64,000 nucleotides of DNA from Lentiprolixibacter aurantiacus (GCF_026241225.1 NZ_JAPFQP010000004.1:186001-250000); one strand, 5' to 3'. Shown: positions 24,803-35,638, counted from the first letter of the stretch. Notes: generated by a model from the letters alone, not told the origin. Made by a program: numbers and translations.

Positions 24803-27800
24803 TTAACGGTATAGGGTGAAATGTCCCACATACTGTTGTTTTTCCTTATCATTGGCGTTTACCACATACCAGTAATCTCCTGTAGGAACTGGTTTGCCGT
24901 CATAATTACCATCCCATTTGGAAACCTGGTCCAATCGGGCCACTACCCTGCCGTATCGGTCATAAATTATAACTTCAATATTCGGGAAGAAATCGCGGTT
25001 CCTGGGAAACCAGAAATCATTATTGTTATCCCCATCCGGAGTGAAAAAGTTGGGTATATCCAGCATACCGGTAAAATCAAAAGGAAAGGACATTACCGCT
25101 TCACAACCCTGCAGGTCTACCACGCGCACCGTTACGGTTTCATCCTGATTGCTGGTATACACATTGTCACTACCATAGGAAACACTGTTGAAGAAGTATT
25201 CGTATCCTCCGTAACCCCCTGTAGCAGTCGCCGTAATTTCATTGGCCGCTGTTTTGACCACTTCCAGGGTCAACGGATCGTAGGCGTCTATGGTAAAGTC
25301 TACGGAGGTAGTACAACCATTCTGGTGGTAAATGTACACCGTATGATCACCGGCAGCCAGATCACCCCATTGCCTTACATCACCGGCCTGGGCAGTAATA
25401 GCGTCAGTAGGGTCCATAGGATCAAGCGCATAAAGGAGCAAGGGGTACTGACTGGTATCCTGTACTACCACTTCCACGGAATTATTTGGGAATATACCCT
25501 CGCACCCATAGGTTACCAGGGCTTCCGGCATCAAGTCTACCCCAATTCCAACAGGTACAATTACATTGGTTTCGCATCCCTGTGAATCCCTTACAAAAAT
25601 GACGTAGGTATCACCTCCTGTCAGCCCATCAAAGAACTGAGAAGGATTAGGAGCAAAATCTGCCGGATCTGACGAATTCACAGCAAATTCATAAGGAGGG
25701 GTTCCTCCATTGACCTGTAAGGTTACCGTTCCATCCGTATCCCCCAGACATGTTTCCGGGGTAGAATCTGCTATCCCTGCTACCAATTCGGTTGGTTCCG
25801 TTATGGTAATGGTCTGTGTGATGGTACAACCCAGATCGTCCTGAATAATTACCTCATAGCTCCTTGGGGCCAGGTCGGTGAATGTTTTCCTGTTAGGGAA
25901 CATTGGATCATCCCCTTCAAAGAATTCACTCAGCTGGTCTGCGATGGAGTATCGGATCACACCAGTACCCCCGCTGGCCTCAATGATCAATTGACCATCC
26001 GTATCTCCAAAACAACTCACAGGAACGGCCTCCACGTAATCCAGTACAAGCGGCGGAGGATCCGTAATGGTAATAGGCGTAGATATGGCCTCACATCCCC
26101 CACTCTGGGCGTATACCCAGTAGGTTCCCGGTCCCAGATCCCTGAAAATACCAGAACTCTGGGCACTCCTGACCGTATTGGTTGCAGTGGGATTAGGCGG
26201 AGTATCTGAATTCAACAGCGTATAGAAATAGTTTCCAATTCCCCCGAAGGCTTCTGAACGGATGATACCTGTTGCCTCGCCTGCACAATTTATAGTTGCA
26301 TTGGTCAGGTCTAAAGAGATAACCAGCGGTGCGGCAGGGTCCAGGGATATCTGGTTAGATTTCTCAAATGGACATCCGTTGGAATTTTGCACGTCGTACT
26401 GGAATGGTCCCGGATCTATGGTAATATTTTCCGTAATCTGTACAGAAGTCGCTAATGGATCAGCATTATCAAAAGGCAGGAACGGATCTGCTGTTCCGGA
26501 CCTGCGATAAAAATAACTTACCCCCGGTTCCGGATTGGTTACCGTTAATTCCATAACACCCACGTCCCCGCATCCCGGAGGTTGCAATTCCACCAGTTCG
26601 GCGATAACGATCTCGGGGTCTGTAATGGTAATAGGTACAGTTGTAAAACTACAATCCCAGCCATCGAAGACTGTTATGGTATAATCCCCTGCAGACAGGT
26701 TTGCGAAAGTAGGACTGGTCTGCAATCCGCTGTTAGTGCCCTCGGACAATCGGTTTAACTGGAAGAGGTAATTTCCTGCTCCCTGTCCGCCACTCATATC
26801 ATAAGCTTCAATTACCCCGTCATTGTCATTATTACAGGCTAATGGATTGGTAATTCGAATATTGGCAAATATTGGTGCTGGTAAAGCCAGATTGATTGTA
26901 TTAGTATTAACACAGCCTTCCGCATCGCGGATATTTACGGTATAGGTCCCGTCAGACAGACCGCTGAACGTATTATTCGTATCCGGGAAATCCTGGATAA
27001 TGGTAACACCATCCGGAGCAATCAGCTGGTATTCATAACCTCCCCAGCCGCCATCGCCGGTAGCGAATATTTCACCAAGTCCGGGCGTGGCACAGGTAAC
27101 CTCCGAGGTTTGCTGCAGGGCCACTGTAAGGCCGCGGTCTGGTTGTCGCACAGTAGCCACATTACTGGAAGTATCGCAGAAAGGTGTATCAAGGGCCTCT
27201 ACCCTTACAACCAGGTTACCGGCAGGCAGGTTCCCAATTATCGCGGGATTTTGTCCGGGTACAGTAGTATCAAAGGTCCCGCTTTCTCCAGTGGATGTCT
27301 CCACCCCGGCATTATCCCTGGAGAATACCTCATAGTTATAGGCCCCGGCGTAATTGTTTACCTGTATGCTGATTTCTCCGTCATTGCCACCGAAACAGGT
27401 TACAGGGCTTACCTCGGCAATTACGGCATCAATCGTGTTGTATTCCGGCACATTTACTATAGGGGTCAGGTAGCTACAACCGCCATTTCCAATATCCGTA
27501 ACGGCGAAGATATAGTCCCCAGGCGTATCGATTGCCCAGCTTACTCTATCCGTACCTCCGGAATTTTGCGGGGCCTGCGAGCCAAGCGGCAATATCTCCA
27601 CATCGTAGTTTCCAGGACCCTCATTAATAATGATCTCAATGGTTCCCGGATTTACACCAAATCCGGTTACATCACATGTTATTGGGTTCACGTTAAAACT
27701 AAACGTCAGATCTGAAGGTGGATTAAGGGTAACGCTATCAATGATCTCACAACCGTTCTGATCGCGGGCCGTAATGATAATATTCTGGGTACCCCCATTA

Positions 27801-30800
27801 TCAATAATTTCAAAGGTGTTGCTGGTCTGGAAGTTAGTCCCGTCAAATTGAGGGGTACCGTCGTTCATGCTGTAGGTATAGGGTCCTGTTCCGGTATCCG
27901 TTCCGGTACCATCACCATTTGTGTCCGTATACACGGTAATGGTGGCTGTATTGAAACGGTTGCTGTTCGGGTCACAGGTAAACGTAGTGGCTGTTGTGGC
28001 GATCTGCAGCGGGCTGGGTTCAATAATATCGACATCCCCTGAACGGACCGTACATCCGCGATCTGAGATCACCTCAACCTGATATGTGCCGGGAGCAAGA
28101 TTGTCGAACAGGGAAGATCCCTGTGCAGGCCGGACGACTGTAGGCGTTCCTCCATCATAGAGTATATAGCTAAATGGACTGTCTGTATCCGATCCGGGCA
28201 GGAGCTCCACATCTATGTAGCCATCATTGGCCCCATTACAGGTGATATCACCTTTGGGTGTTGCCGCTATTACCGGGTTATTAACTACAGTAACGTCTAC
28301 CACAGCGGTATCCGTACACAGCGGAACCGTGTTGGAGTCCAGATCCGTAACCAGTATGGAATAATTCCCCGGAGGCAGATTGATAAAGACCGGATCATTG
28401 ATCTGGGTAACTGTAGGATTGATCCCATCATCCAGGTCGAAGCGGAAATTACCGCTACCACCCGTGGTGTTCACCGTTATTACGCCATCACCGGCATTAC
28501 AGGTAGGCTCGGAAGTAGCACTTGCTGTAATCGCAAAAAAATCAAAAACCCTTGCCACAACGGTATTGGTACATCCGTTTCCATCCCGGACCACAATGGT
28601 GTAGTCTCCGGGGTTAGGGACTGTGAAATTAGGACTTGACTGGAAGCCACCCCCTATGTCATATTCAAAGGTATTCTCTGGTTCGGGTCCGGAAGTTAAA
28701 GGAGAGGTTACAAAAATATCGTAGTTCGCAACAGCCGTACATTGGTTTATTACGTTTACGGTGGGGTCAGGTACACCTACAGCTTCAGTAACAGTTACCG
28801 TAGTAAAGTTTACACAGCCATTGCTGTCGCGCACATAGAAATCGTAATCTTCCGGGTAAGGTCCGGCAATCTCAAATGTTGTATCAGTGCTATAAGTAGT
28901 TGGTGCCGGATCCCCTGTGGGCACGTATGCAAATTCGTAACCAGGTGTTCCCCCATTTCCTCTTACGGTCACCAGAGCTCCCACATTACAGGTGGCCGGG
29001 ACATTGCTATCTACAACAATAGCGGGAATGTCCTGGATAATGTCTACAAGGTCACTGGCCCTACAACTGGTGGGAATATCCTGAACTATTACCTGATAGT
29101 TGCCCGGAGGTAGTGCAGAAAATGAACCGTTATAAGGAATGGTAACATTATTCAATGTTGTGGGGCCAACCACTATAGCCCCGGTGTTAGTATCTTGGAG
29201 AGACACAATTATATCTGTAGGTGAACCAACTCCGGTTACCTGATAGTCGATCTGACCGTTACCTCCCGGCGCACAGGAAGCCGATGTAGCCGTAGCAGCC
29301 ACATTCAGCGGATTGGGACCGGGTATGGGATCGATTTGTTCAATATAACGACAACCCAGTGCATCAATTACCTCAACAAAAAAGGTAACCCCGTAGGTAA
29401 TTTGTCCTGTGAAATCATGTGTGTCCGCATCGACATTAGGCGGTCCAAGCGGTCCTCCCAGAAGTCCAATCTGGTACGGAGGCGTTCCACCTACAATATC
29501 CACGATATAGGTAAATGCCGAAGTACAATCTGCTGGCGTTGTGGTCGATACAGGGATTAAATCCAGCTGATTCTGTGAAATGGTAACCGTGTCCCGGTCT
29601 TCACAACCGGAAGCATCCTGGGTGACCACCGTGTAAGTCCCAGGGACCAGGTTCGGAAAATTGGCCGTAGTACTGGCTGTTGGTCCTGCAGTGGCAACTG
29701 GATTTCCATTGATATCCAGAACCGTGTAGGTGTAATCGGCCGTGCCATTAGCCACAGCGGTTACATCAATTATACCTTCTACTGTACCGGCCCCACAGAC
29801 GGCATCGGTTACGGCAATGGTAGCATCAATTGGTGTACTGGCTGCAACAGTAGCTGAAAGCAGTGGTGTGGTACATCCACGACTATCCCGAATCATAAAG
29901 GTGCTGTGGGTACCCGGAGGAAATCCGGAATAAATATTTTGTGTGCTGAACGTAGCCCCGTTATCGATACTGAACTCGTAGGGAGGAACGCCAAAATTAG
30001 TGTCTGGTACCAGCTCAATGATACCATTGTCATCACCACATGTGGTATTTGTAGGAACCGCAGCTCCTGCTATGGCTTCCGTAGGTGATATGGTTACCAC
30101 ATTAGTCACTGTCATACAGCCTTCGCTGTCGTAGACCTCGAACTGGAAGGTTGTATCGGTAGTAATAGTACCATTGTTAGGAATGGAGTAAATGAAAGAA
30201 TTGCCGGTAATATTGAAATTACCAGTAGTATATGGTGCTCCGTCAATGCTTACTTCATAGTAATCATAATCTCCGCCTGAGGGATATCCGTTACTTATGT
30301 TTACGCGTATTTGTGCGTCAGGGCCCCCGCAGGTAAGCTCCTGAATTGTAGTGGCAGTTGCTGAGATTTCCGGTTCAATGACAAGGGTGATATCATCACG
30401 GCAATCATTTGCATCCACAACTTCTATGGTGTATGTATCAGGGGTAAGCCCTGCAAAACTACTGCTGCCTACCAGTGGTCCCCCATTAATCCGATATTGA
30501 TACGGAGGCAATCCGCCTGCAGCATTGACTGCCAGGGTAGCAGCATCTACATTATCATAACAGAAATCCGATGCCACAGCATCCAGGCTGATCGCAGGGG
30601 ACGCAAGTGAGGTTAGCGTAAAAGTATCCGTAACCGTACAGCCGTTGTTATCGGTCACAATTACCTGGTATAGCCCGTCCTGAGAGAGGTTAGAAAATGT
30701 ATTTCCGTTTTTAGGTCCGCGTGAAACACCATTGGGCTGAATTAATTCATAGCGGTTACCTCCCCATCCCCCAACGGTATTTACAGTAACATTTCCAATA

Positions 30801-33124
30801 TTCCCATTCTGGCAGTTCATTGGGGTAACGTTCAGGTTGCTTATGGCAAGGGCTACAGCCGGCTCTTCTATCACCAGGGTGGCTGTATCAGTACAATTAG
30901 TATCTTCATCGGTAACTGTAATCACATAGCTACCCGCGGAAAGCCCGGTAAGGGGGATTATTCCTGAGGTTTCGCCGGTATTCAGGGGACCGCCATCTAT
31001 ACTATAACTGTAGGTGGTATCAAAGCCATCAACCAGGAAACGCCCTTCACCATCGCTGTCACCAACACAGGTCACAACTTTGGTTTGCTGTGCCTGCACT
31101 GAAATAGAGCTGATATCGGTAATCGCATAGCTTTCGTCATACGAACAGCCCTCTGTATCCGTAACCCGAAAAGTATATGTACCCAGTCCTAGGCCTGTGA
31201 ATACATTGTTATTTCCATTATTAATGACACTTGCTGCAGGTGCTATTATTTCATAAGTAAAGGGAGCTGTTCCGTCAGTAACGGCGACCGTAACAGTGGC
31301 TGTAGTAGTAATACAGTCAATACTGGAAATGGTAAAGTCGAGGTCTGTAGGCTTATCCAGCGGGTTGAAAACAATCGGCGCCAGGGTCTGCACGCAGCCG
31401 TTGGCGTCCCGAATCTGTGGGGTGTAGGTTCCTACGCCAAGATTGGTAAATACAGTTGTGGCGCTAAATCCGGCACCAATACTGTAATCATAAGGAGCCG
31501 TACCCCCGGAAACTCCATAGATGGTTATTTGTCCGCCTGTTTCATCTAAACAGCTGGGTACGCTGTCCGCATTAGCCGTACCGGAAATAGTAGAAGGCGT
31601 CCCAACAGTTGCACTGGTAGACGGAGTGGTGCAGCTAAAACTATCCTGCTGGTAACGAATAACCACGTTGTAGCTCCCCGGAGCCAGTCCGGTAAAAACG
31701 TTTCCGGTTTGATAATTAACACCATTATCAATACTGAATTCCAGGTTGTATCCAAATCCGTTGGTTACATTGACTACAATACTGCCATCGTTAACACCCC
31801 CGCAATTAGCATCCAGCTCGGTGACCGTAAATACAGGAGGCGGAAGGTCTTCGACGTCTACATTAGCCGTCCGGGTACATCCGTTAGCATCTTCTACTAG
31901 AATGTTGTATGTCCCGGCTGATGTTACGGTGAATACGTCGGTTCCTCCATAAGGCGGACTAAAAGTAGCTCCTCCATCCAGGCTATAGCGATAAGGGGCC
32001 GTACCCCCGGAGGTTTCAATGGTGACATCTACAGATGCTGCCCCGCAGCCAAAACTGTCGGTCGCGGTAGCTGAAACGGCAAGCGGACTTATCCCGTTAC
32101 CTATCTCAATGGGATCACCATTGGTATCCAGGGTGATCAACTCGTTACACTTGTTGGTTTCTACCCGGACGGTATAAATTCCGGGGCTTACATTGGCAAA
32201 GGTGTAATTGCTGGCTGCATCGGGACCAAAGGTATCTACCGTAACCCCGTTTTTGATCAGCCGGTAAGTGAAAAATCCGGGGACTCCGGATGCTGATACA
32301 TCTATACTGCCCAATTCCCCGCTGCAAAGAATATCATTGGCCGTCACATCCACAGTGATGTCCAGGTCCTGTACGGTTACTGTATTGGAGGGGAAGAGAC
32401 AGGCACTGCCCGAAACGTTTTGCAAGCGCACATAAACCGTGTAATTCCCCGCATTGGTTACATCGAAAAAGGGGTCATTCTGATAAGGCCCAGAAGGACT
32501 GTTCAGGCTATACTCATACCCGGCAGGTACATTGGTAATTTCTACCCGGCCCGGGTTCCCACAGATTATATCTTCCTTGATTAACTGCGGGTTTAGGGGG
32601 TTTAGGGTGGCTTTAAAATAATAATACTGCCCGCCATCTACCCTCACCCGGAATTCTCCTGCAGAATCCAGGTTGTAGGTTGATCCGGTACCTACTGTGT
32701 CGTAGCAGGTGTTTCCGGTATTAGCACAATCGTCAATAACAGAAGGGGCACATCGATTGGAATCCAGCTTTTGCCACTCATAAGAACTACCGCTAACACT
32801 GAGGGAAATGGCACGTATGTCACTGGTACCACATAGAAAAAACTTGGCAAGCGTACTTCCGTCATTAGGACATACCACCTCCTCATTGGCACCCTGAATG
32901 ATGGTCATAAACATAGGTGCCTGAGTGAACAGATATTCGCCCTCGGTAGCGGTGCTTATTGTTACATCTGAATCTGATTCCTTTTGCTCTGCAGGGGAAT
33001 CAGTGTTGAGTGATGCCCAAAAAATATCGTAAACATTCGTGTTTGCTATGGCCCTAGTTCCGATGATAGATAGCCCTAGCAAAAGCACGGCATACAGAAG
33101 ATGCCTGTTTTTTATTGGGAGCAT
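24803..33124 (-). CDS. SprB-like gliding/T9SS surface adhesin
   Basis: 2773-residue cell-surface protein. It has an N-terminal signal peptide (to about residue 27, RAIANT). About 29 diverged SprB-type repeats of 75-100 residues follow, each beginning near a cysteine (patterns such as VTCFGGNDGEISI), holding a GG-T-PY-Y core and a LAPGTY step, and closing with D-x-x-GC. The last 85 residues form a gliding-motility C-terminal domain (IPNFFTPDGDNNNDFWFP, WDGNYDGKPVPTGDYWY), the type-B signal for secretion by the type IX system. It would be exported to the surface to work in gliding, attachment or polysaccharide contact. It is shorter than SprB of Flavobacterium johnsoniae (about 6500 residues). 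No partner genes flank it, and its own terminator shows a single-gene transcript. Confidence 0.9.
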   Translation of the reverse strand: MLPIKNRHLLYAVLLLGLSIIGTRAIANTNVYDIFWASLNTDSPAEQKESDSDVTISTATEGEYLFTQAPMFMTIIQGANEEVVCPNDGSTLAKFFLCGTSDIRAISLSVSGSSYEWQKLDSNRCAPSVIDDCANTGNTCYDTVGTGSTYNLDSAGEFRVRVDGGQYYYFKATLNPLNPQLIKEDIICGNPGRVEITNVPAGYEYSLNSPSGPYQNDPFFDVTNAGNYTVYVRLQNVSGSACLFPSNTVTVQDLDITVDVTANDILCSGELGSIDVSASGVPGFFTYRLIKNGVTVDTFGPDAASNYTFANVSPGIYTVRVETNKCNELITLDTNGDPIEIGNGISPLAVSATATDSFGCGAASVDVTIETSGGTAPYRYSLDGGATFSPPYGGTDVFTVTSAGTYNILVEDANGCTRTANVDVEDLPPPVFTVTELDANCGGVNDGSIVVNVTNGFGYNLEFSIDNGVNYQTGNVFTGLAPGSYNVVIRYQQDSFSCTTPSTSATVGTPSTISGTANADSVPSCLDETGGQITIYGVSGGTAPYDYSIGAGFSATTVFTNLGVGTYTPQIRDANGCVQTLAPIVFNPLDKPTDLDFTISSIDCITTTATVTVAVTDGTAPFTYEIIAPAASVINNGNNNVFTGLGLGTYTFRVTDTEGCSYDESYAITDISSISVQAQQTKVVTCVGDSDGEGRFLVDGFDTTYSYSIDGGPLNTGETSGIIPLTGLSAGSYVITVTDEDTNCTDTATLVIEEPAVALAISNLNVTPMNCQNGNIGNVTVNTVGGWGGNRYELIQPNGVSRGPKNGNTFSNLSQDGLYQVIVTDNNGCTVTDTFTLTSLASPAISLDAVASDFCYDNVDAATLAVNAAGGLPPYQYRINGGPLVGSSSFAGLTPDTYTIEVVDANDCRDDITLVIEPEISATATTIQELTCGGPDAQIRVNISNGYPSGGDYDYYEVSIDGAPYTTGNFNITGNSFIYSIPNNGTITTDTTFQFEVYDSEGCMTVTNVVTISPTEAIAGAAVPTNTTCGDDNGIIELVPDTNFGVPPYEFSIDNGATFSTQNIYSGFPPGTHSTFMIRDSRGCTTPLLSATVAASTPIDATIAVTDAVCGAGTVEGIIDVTAVANGTADYTYTVLDINGNPVATAGPTASTTANFPNLVPGTYTVVTQDASGCEDRDTVTISQNQLDLIPVSTTTPADCTSAFTYIVDIVGGTPPYQIGLLGGPLGPPNVDADTHDFTGQITYGVTFFVEVIDALGCRYIEQIDPIPGPNPLNVAATATSASCAPGGNGQIDYQVTGVGSPTDIIVSLQDTNTGAIVVGPTTLNNVTIPYNGSFSALPPGNYQVIVQDIPTSCRASDLVDIIQDIPAIVVDSNVPATCNVGALVTVRGNGGTPGYEFAYVPTGDPAPTTYSTDTTFEIAGPYPEDYDFYVRDSNGCVNFTTVTVTEAVGVPDPTVNVINQCTAVANYDIFVTSPLTSGPEPENTFEYDIGGGFQSSPNFTVPNPGDYTIVVRDGNGCTNTVVARVFDFFAITASATSEPTCNAGDGVITVNTTGGSGNFRFDLDDGINPTVTQINDPVFINLPPGNYSILVTDLDSNTVPLCTDTAVVDVTVVNNPVIAATPKGDITCNGANDGYIDVELLPGSDTDSPFSYILYDGGTPTVVRPAQGSSLFDNLAPGTYQVEVISDRGCTVRSGDVDIIEPSPLQIATTATTFTCDPNSNRFNTATITVYTDTNGDGTGTDTGTGPYTYSMNDGTPQFDGTNFQTSNTFEIIDNGGTQNIIITARDQNGCEIIDSVTLNPPSDLTFSFNVNPITCDVTGFGVNPGTIEIIINEGPGNYDVEILPLGSQAPQNSGGTDRVSWAIDTPGDYIFAVTDIGNGGCSYLTPIVNVPEYNTIDAVIAEVSPVTCFGGNDGEISIQVNNYAGAYNYEVFSRDNAGVETSTGESGTFDTTVPGQNPAIIGNLPAGNLVVRVEALDTPFCDTSSNVATVRQPDRGLTVALQQTSEVTCATPGLGEIFATGDGGWGGYEYQLIAPDGVTIIQDFPDTNNTFSGLSDGTYTVNIRDAEGCVNTNTINLALPAPIFANIRITNPLACNNDNDGVIEAYDMSGGQGAGNYLFQLNRLSEGTNSGLQTSPTFANLSAGDYTITVFDGWDCSFTTVPITITDPEIVIAELVELQPPGCGDVGVMELTVTNPEPGVSYFYRRSGTADPFLPFDNADPLATSVQITENITIDPGPFQYDVQNSNGCPFEKSNQISLDPAAPLVISLDLTNATINCAGEATGIIRSEAFGGIGNYFYTLLNSDTPPNPTATNTVRSAQSSGIFRDLGPGTYWVYAQSGGCEAISTPITITDPPPLVLDYVEAVPVSCFGDTDGQLIIEASGGTGVIRYSIADQLSEFFEGDDPMFPNRKTFTDLAPRSYEVIIQDDLGCTITQTITITEPTELVAGIADSTPETCLGDTDGTVTLQVNGGTPPYEFAVNSSDPADFAPNPSQFFDGLTGGDTYVIFVRDSQGCETNVIVPVGIGVDLMPEALVTYGCEGIFPNNSVEVVVQDTSQYPLLLYALDPMDPTDAITAQAGDVRQWGDLAAGDHTVYIYHQNGCTTSVDFTIDAYDPLTLEVVKTAANEITATATGGYGGYEYFFNSVSYGSDNVYTSNQDETVTVRVVDLQGCEAVMSFPFDFTGMLDIPNFFTPDGDNNNDFWFPRNRDFFPNIEVIIYDRYGRVVARLDQVSKWDGNYDGKPVPTGDYWYVVNANDKEKQQYVGHFTLYR

Positions 33125-33210
33125 AGGTTAATTCGAGTTATGGCAAGAATATGCTTGATTTGGGGTCAGGATATTCTGAAGCGTAATTATCTAAACTTAT
33201 ATTTTCTAAT

Positions 33211-33218
33211 TAATTTTG
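33211..33218 (+). promoter_or_regulatory. Predicted -7 element of the sugar dehydrogenase gene
   Basis: TAATTTTG matches the Bacteroidota -7 consensus TAnnTTTG in full, 44 nt before the start codon in the divergent gap between adhesin and dehydrogenase. No clear -33 TTG is seen. Confidence 0.4.
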
Positions 33219-33262
33219 TGTAGTTCAACCTACTTTATTATTATTTCATCTAACGTTCGAAT

Positions 33263-34384
33263 ATGAAAAAAAGTATTGCCCTGCTCGGTTTTTTCGTTGT
33301 AATTACCATTTCCTCTTGTGGTCAGAAAGTTGACAATGAGATAAATACACCTCTGGAGACAGACTTCACCGCTGAGTTATTCGTGCCTGAATTGCAGATT
33401 CCCTGGGGCATGGAATTCCTGCCGGAAGGAGGCATGCTAATCACCGAGAAATCCGGGGAACTCATCCTCTTCCGCGACGGGCAGAAAACAGTAATTGAAA
33501 ATACTCCTGAGGTATACTATCGCGGACAGGGAGGCCTTATGGATATCCGGCTTCATCCCGACTATTCCAATAATGGCTGGATCTACCTTTCCTATGCCTC
33601 TGAGGAAGGAACCGAAAAGGGCGGACATACGGCTATAGCGCGCGCCAGGCTAAGTGGGAACAGCCTTACGGACCTGGAAGTGCTGTACAAGGCAACCCCC
33701 AACACCACCAAAGGACAGCATTTTGGCTCCAGGATAGAATTTGACACCAATGGCTACCTCTATTTTACTATCGGTGAACGGGGAGAACGAGACGTAAATC
33801 CCCAGGACATTACCCGGGATGGCGGAAAGGTTTACCGGCTGCACGATGACGGCAGAATTCCTTCGGACAACCCCTTTGTAAATGAACCAGGGGCCAGGCC
33901 AGCCATTTTTACCTATGGGAACCGGAATCCACAGGGAATAGCAAGGCATCCGGAAACAGGAGCTATCTGGATACATGAACACGGTCCAAGGGGAGGAGAC
34001 GAGATCAATATTGTTGAGTCAGGTGTAAACTATGGCTGGCCGGTTATCACCTATGGCATTAATTACAGCGGTACGCCCATAACTGACAAAACTGAAATGG
34101 AAGGCATGGCTCAGCCCATACACTACTGGGTCCCTTCAATTGCCCCCAGCGGCATGGAGTTCGTAACTTCGGACCGCTATCCTTCCTGGAAAGGCAACCT
34201 GCTGGTGGGCTCACTTTCATTCCAGTACCTGGAACGCCTCGAACTTAATGGCGACAGCGTTACTTACAGGGAAAAACTTATGGAGGATGTAGGCCGCGTA
34301 CGCAACGTAAAACAAGGGTTGGACGGTTTTATCTACGTGGCCGTGGAAGGCAAGGGGATTTTCCGACTTGTTCCAGAATCCTAG
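33263..34384 (+). CDS. PQQ-dependent sugar (aldose/sorbosone-type) dehydrogenase lipoprotein
   Basis: Soluble-type beta-propeller quinoprotein that oxidises aldoses in the periplasm. Lipobox Cys19 (ITISSCG) gives membrane attachment. GSDH-family motifs: IPWGMEFLPEGGMLITEKSG, GGLMDIRLHPDY, GNRNPQGIARHP and EHGPRGGDEIN. The 373-residue length fits the YliI/Asd group rather than the longer glucose dehydrogenase. A small cytochrome c gene follows after 36 nt and would accept the electrons. The actual sugar cannot be told from sequence. Confidence 0.85.
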   Translation: MKKSIALLGFFVVITISSCGQKVDNEINTPLETDFTAELFVPELQIPWGMEFLPEGGMLITEKSGELILFRDGQKTVIENTPEVYYRGQGGLMDIRLHPDYSNNGWIYLSYASEEGTEKGGHTAIARARLSGNSLTDLEVLYKATPNTTKGQHFGSRIEFDTNGYLYFTIGERGERDVNPQDITRDGGKVYRLHDDGRIPSDNPFVNEPGARPAIFTYGNRNPQGIARHPETGAIWIHEHGPRGGDEINIVESGVNYGWPVITYGINYSGTPITDKTEMEGMAQPIHYWVPSIAPSGMEFVTSDRYPSWKGNLLVGSLSFQYLERLELNGDSVTYREKLMEDVGRVRNVKQGLDGFIYVAVEGKGIFRLVPES

Positions 34385-34420
34385 TCCTTTTTCCAGTGGG
34401 TTTAAATCTTTAAAAAAATC

Positions 34421-34825
34421 GTGAAGTCTTTTCTATTCGGGTATTTGATTTGTGTTGCAGCACTGGCACTCTGCCTGCAGCAGGACAAGGAACTTACGGA
34501 AAGCATCAAACGAGGGAAAGCCATTTATTCGGATTTCTGTGTTACCTGCCATATGGAAAAAGGTGAGGGTGTTCCCTACACTTTTCCGCCTCTTGCCAAA
34601 TCGGATTATCTGGCCAATAACCGGGAGGCCAGCATTCGGGGGATAAAATACGGACAGCGAGGCGAGATCATCGTGAATGGCGAAGTGTACAATAACACCA
34701 TGATGCCATTAGGACTAGAGGATCAGGAGATAGCAGATGTAATGAATTTTGTTATGAATTCCTGGGGAAACAACCAGGATAAACCCGTCACGGTTGAAGA
34801 AGTGGCCCAAACGAGGCCTCGCTAG
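34421..34825 (+). CDS. Cytochrome c, electron acceptor of the upstream dehydrogenase
   Basis: 134 residues, starting with GTG at 34421 right before a signal sequence (KSFLFGYLICVAALALC). Heme site CVTCH, a KGEGVPYTFPPLAKSDYL segment and the distal Met in NNTMMPLG, typical of cytochromes c linked to quinoprotein dehydrogenases. It likely shares a transcript with the dehydrogenase. Its 3' end overlaps the murQ 3' end by 4 nt in convergent orientation, so no terminator fits between them. Confidence 0.86.
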   Translation: MKSFLFGYLICVAALALCLQQDKELTESIKRGKAIYSDFCVTCHMEKGEGVPYTFPPLAKSDYLANNREASIRGIKYGQRGEIIVNGEVYNNTMMPLGLEDQEIADVMNFVMNSWGNNQDKPVTVEEVAQTRPR

Positions 34826-35637
34826 TCTTTCTTTAAAGCATCCAGGGCTTTTTTTACGGAACCATATTGTTTTAAAACTGCCTGTGCCTCGTCATAGTTA
34901 AGCTGAAGCCCTTCCATCAAATACCTGGTGCCCCGGTCTACCAGCTTGTTGTTGCTTAGCTGCATATTTACCATTTTATTCCCTTTTACCCGGCCTATTC
35001 GGACCATCAGGGCCGTGGTGATCATATTCAGGGCCAGTTTCTGGGAGGTACCGCTTTTCATGCGCGTACTACCCGTAATAAATTCCGGGCCCACATTGAT
35101 CTCAATTGGAATTTCAACAGCCTCTGCTAGCGGAGATCCCGGGTTGTTCGTAATTCCGGCTGTCAGCAATCCCTTGCTTCGGGCAGTCCTGACCCCACCT
35201 AGCACGTAGGGGGTTGTTCCCGATGCAGCTATCCCCACAACAGTATCCAGTGTACTGATATCATAGGCTTCCAGATCCTTCCATGCCTGTTCTGTATTAT
35301 CTTCGGCAAATTCCACAGCTTTTCTTATTGCTCCGTCACCGCCGGCAATAAGTCCGATTACCCGGTCGTGAGGCATGCCATATGTGGGTGGAATTTCAGA
35401 GGCATCCAAAATACCCAGCCGACCACTGGTCCCTGCTCCAATGTAAAATAACCTTCCACCCTTGTAAAAACGCTCCTCGAGCAAATCCACCAGCCTGGTT
35501 ATCTGTGGGATCACCCCGGATACAGCAAGAGCAACCTTCTGGTCTTCCCGGTTGATGTATTCCAGTAGGGTTGCAGTATCCAGCTTCTCCAGGTGGTCGT
35601 AAAGCGAAGGAGATTCGGTTATTTTCTTGAATTTCAT
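34822..35637 (-). CDS. murQ: N-acetylmuramic acid 6-phosphate etherase
   Basis: Cleaves the lactyl ether of MurNAc-6-P to GlcNAc-6-P and D-lactate in cell-wall recycling. One SIS domain with the motifs YIGAGTSGRLGILDASEIPPTY, IAGGDGAIRKAVEFAED, AASGTTPYVLGG and GSTRMKSGTSQKLALNMI. 271 residues. It follows the DeoR-type regulator on the same strand with one base between, so the two form an operon. Its substrate is made by AnmK, encoded 8 kb away in the same cluster. Confidence 0.95.
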   Translation of the reverse strand: MKFKKITESPSLYDHLEKLDTATLLEYINREDQKVALAVSGVIPQITRLVDLLEERFYKGGRLFYIGAGTSGRLGILDASEIPPTYGMPHDRVIGLIAGGDGAIRKAVEFAEDNTEQAWKDLEAYDISTLDTVVGIAASGTTPYVLGGVRTARSKGLLTAGITNNPGSPLAEAVEIPIEINVGPEFITGSTRMKSGTSQKLALNMITTALMVRIGRVKGNKMVNMQLSNNKLVDRGTRYLMEGLQLNYDEAQAVLKQYGSVKKALDALKKD

Positions 35638-35638
35638 A

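Noticed and set aside
24821-25585. 254-codon plus-strand frame opposite the adhesin
   Set aside because: It is antisense to the C-terminal region of the adhesin, whose repeats and secretion domain are clearly coding; the frame shows no family features.
24803-33124. Possible CRISPR-like or tandem DNA repeats inside the adhesin gene
   Set aside because: The similarity is at protein level only; the DNA shows no regular identical units or spacers.
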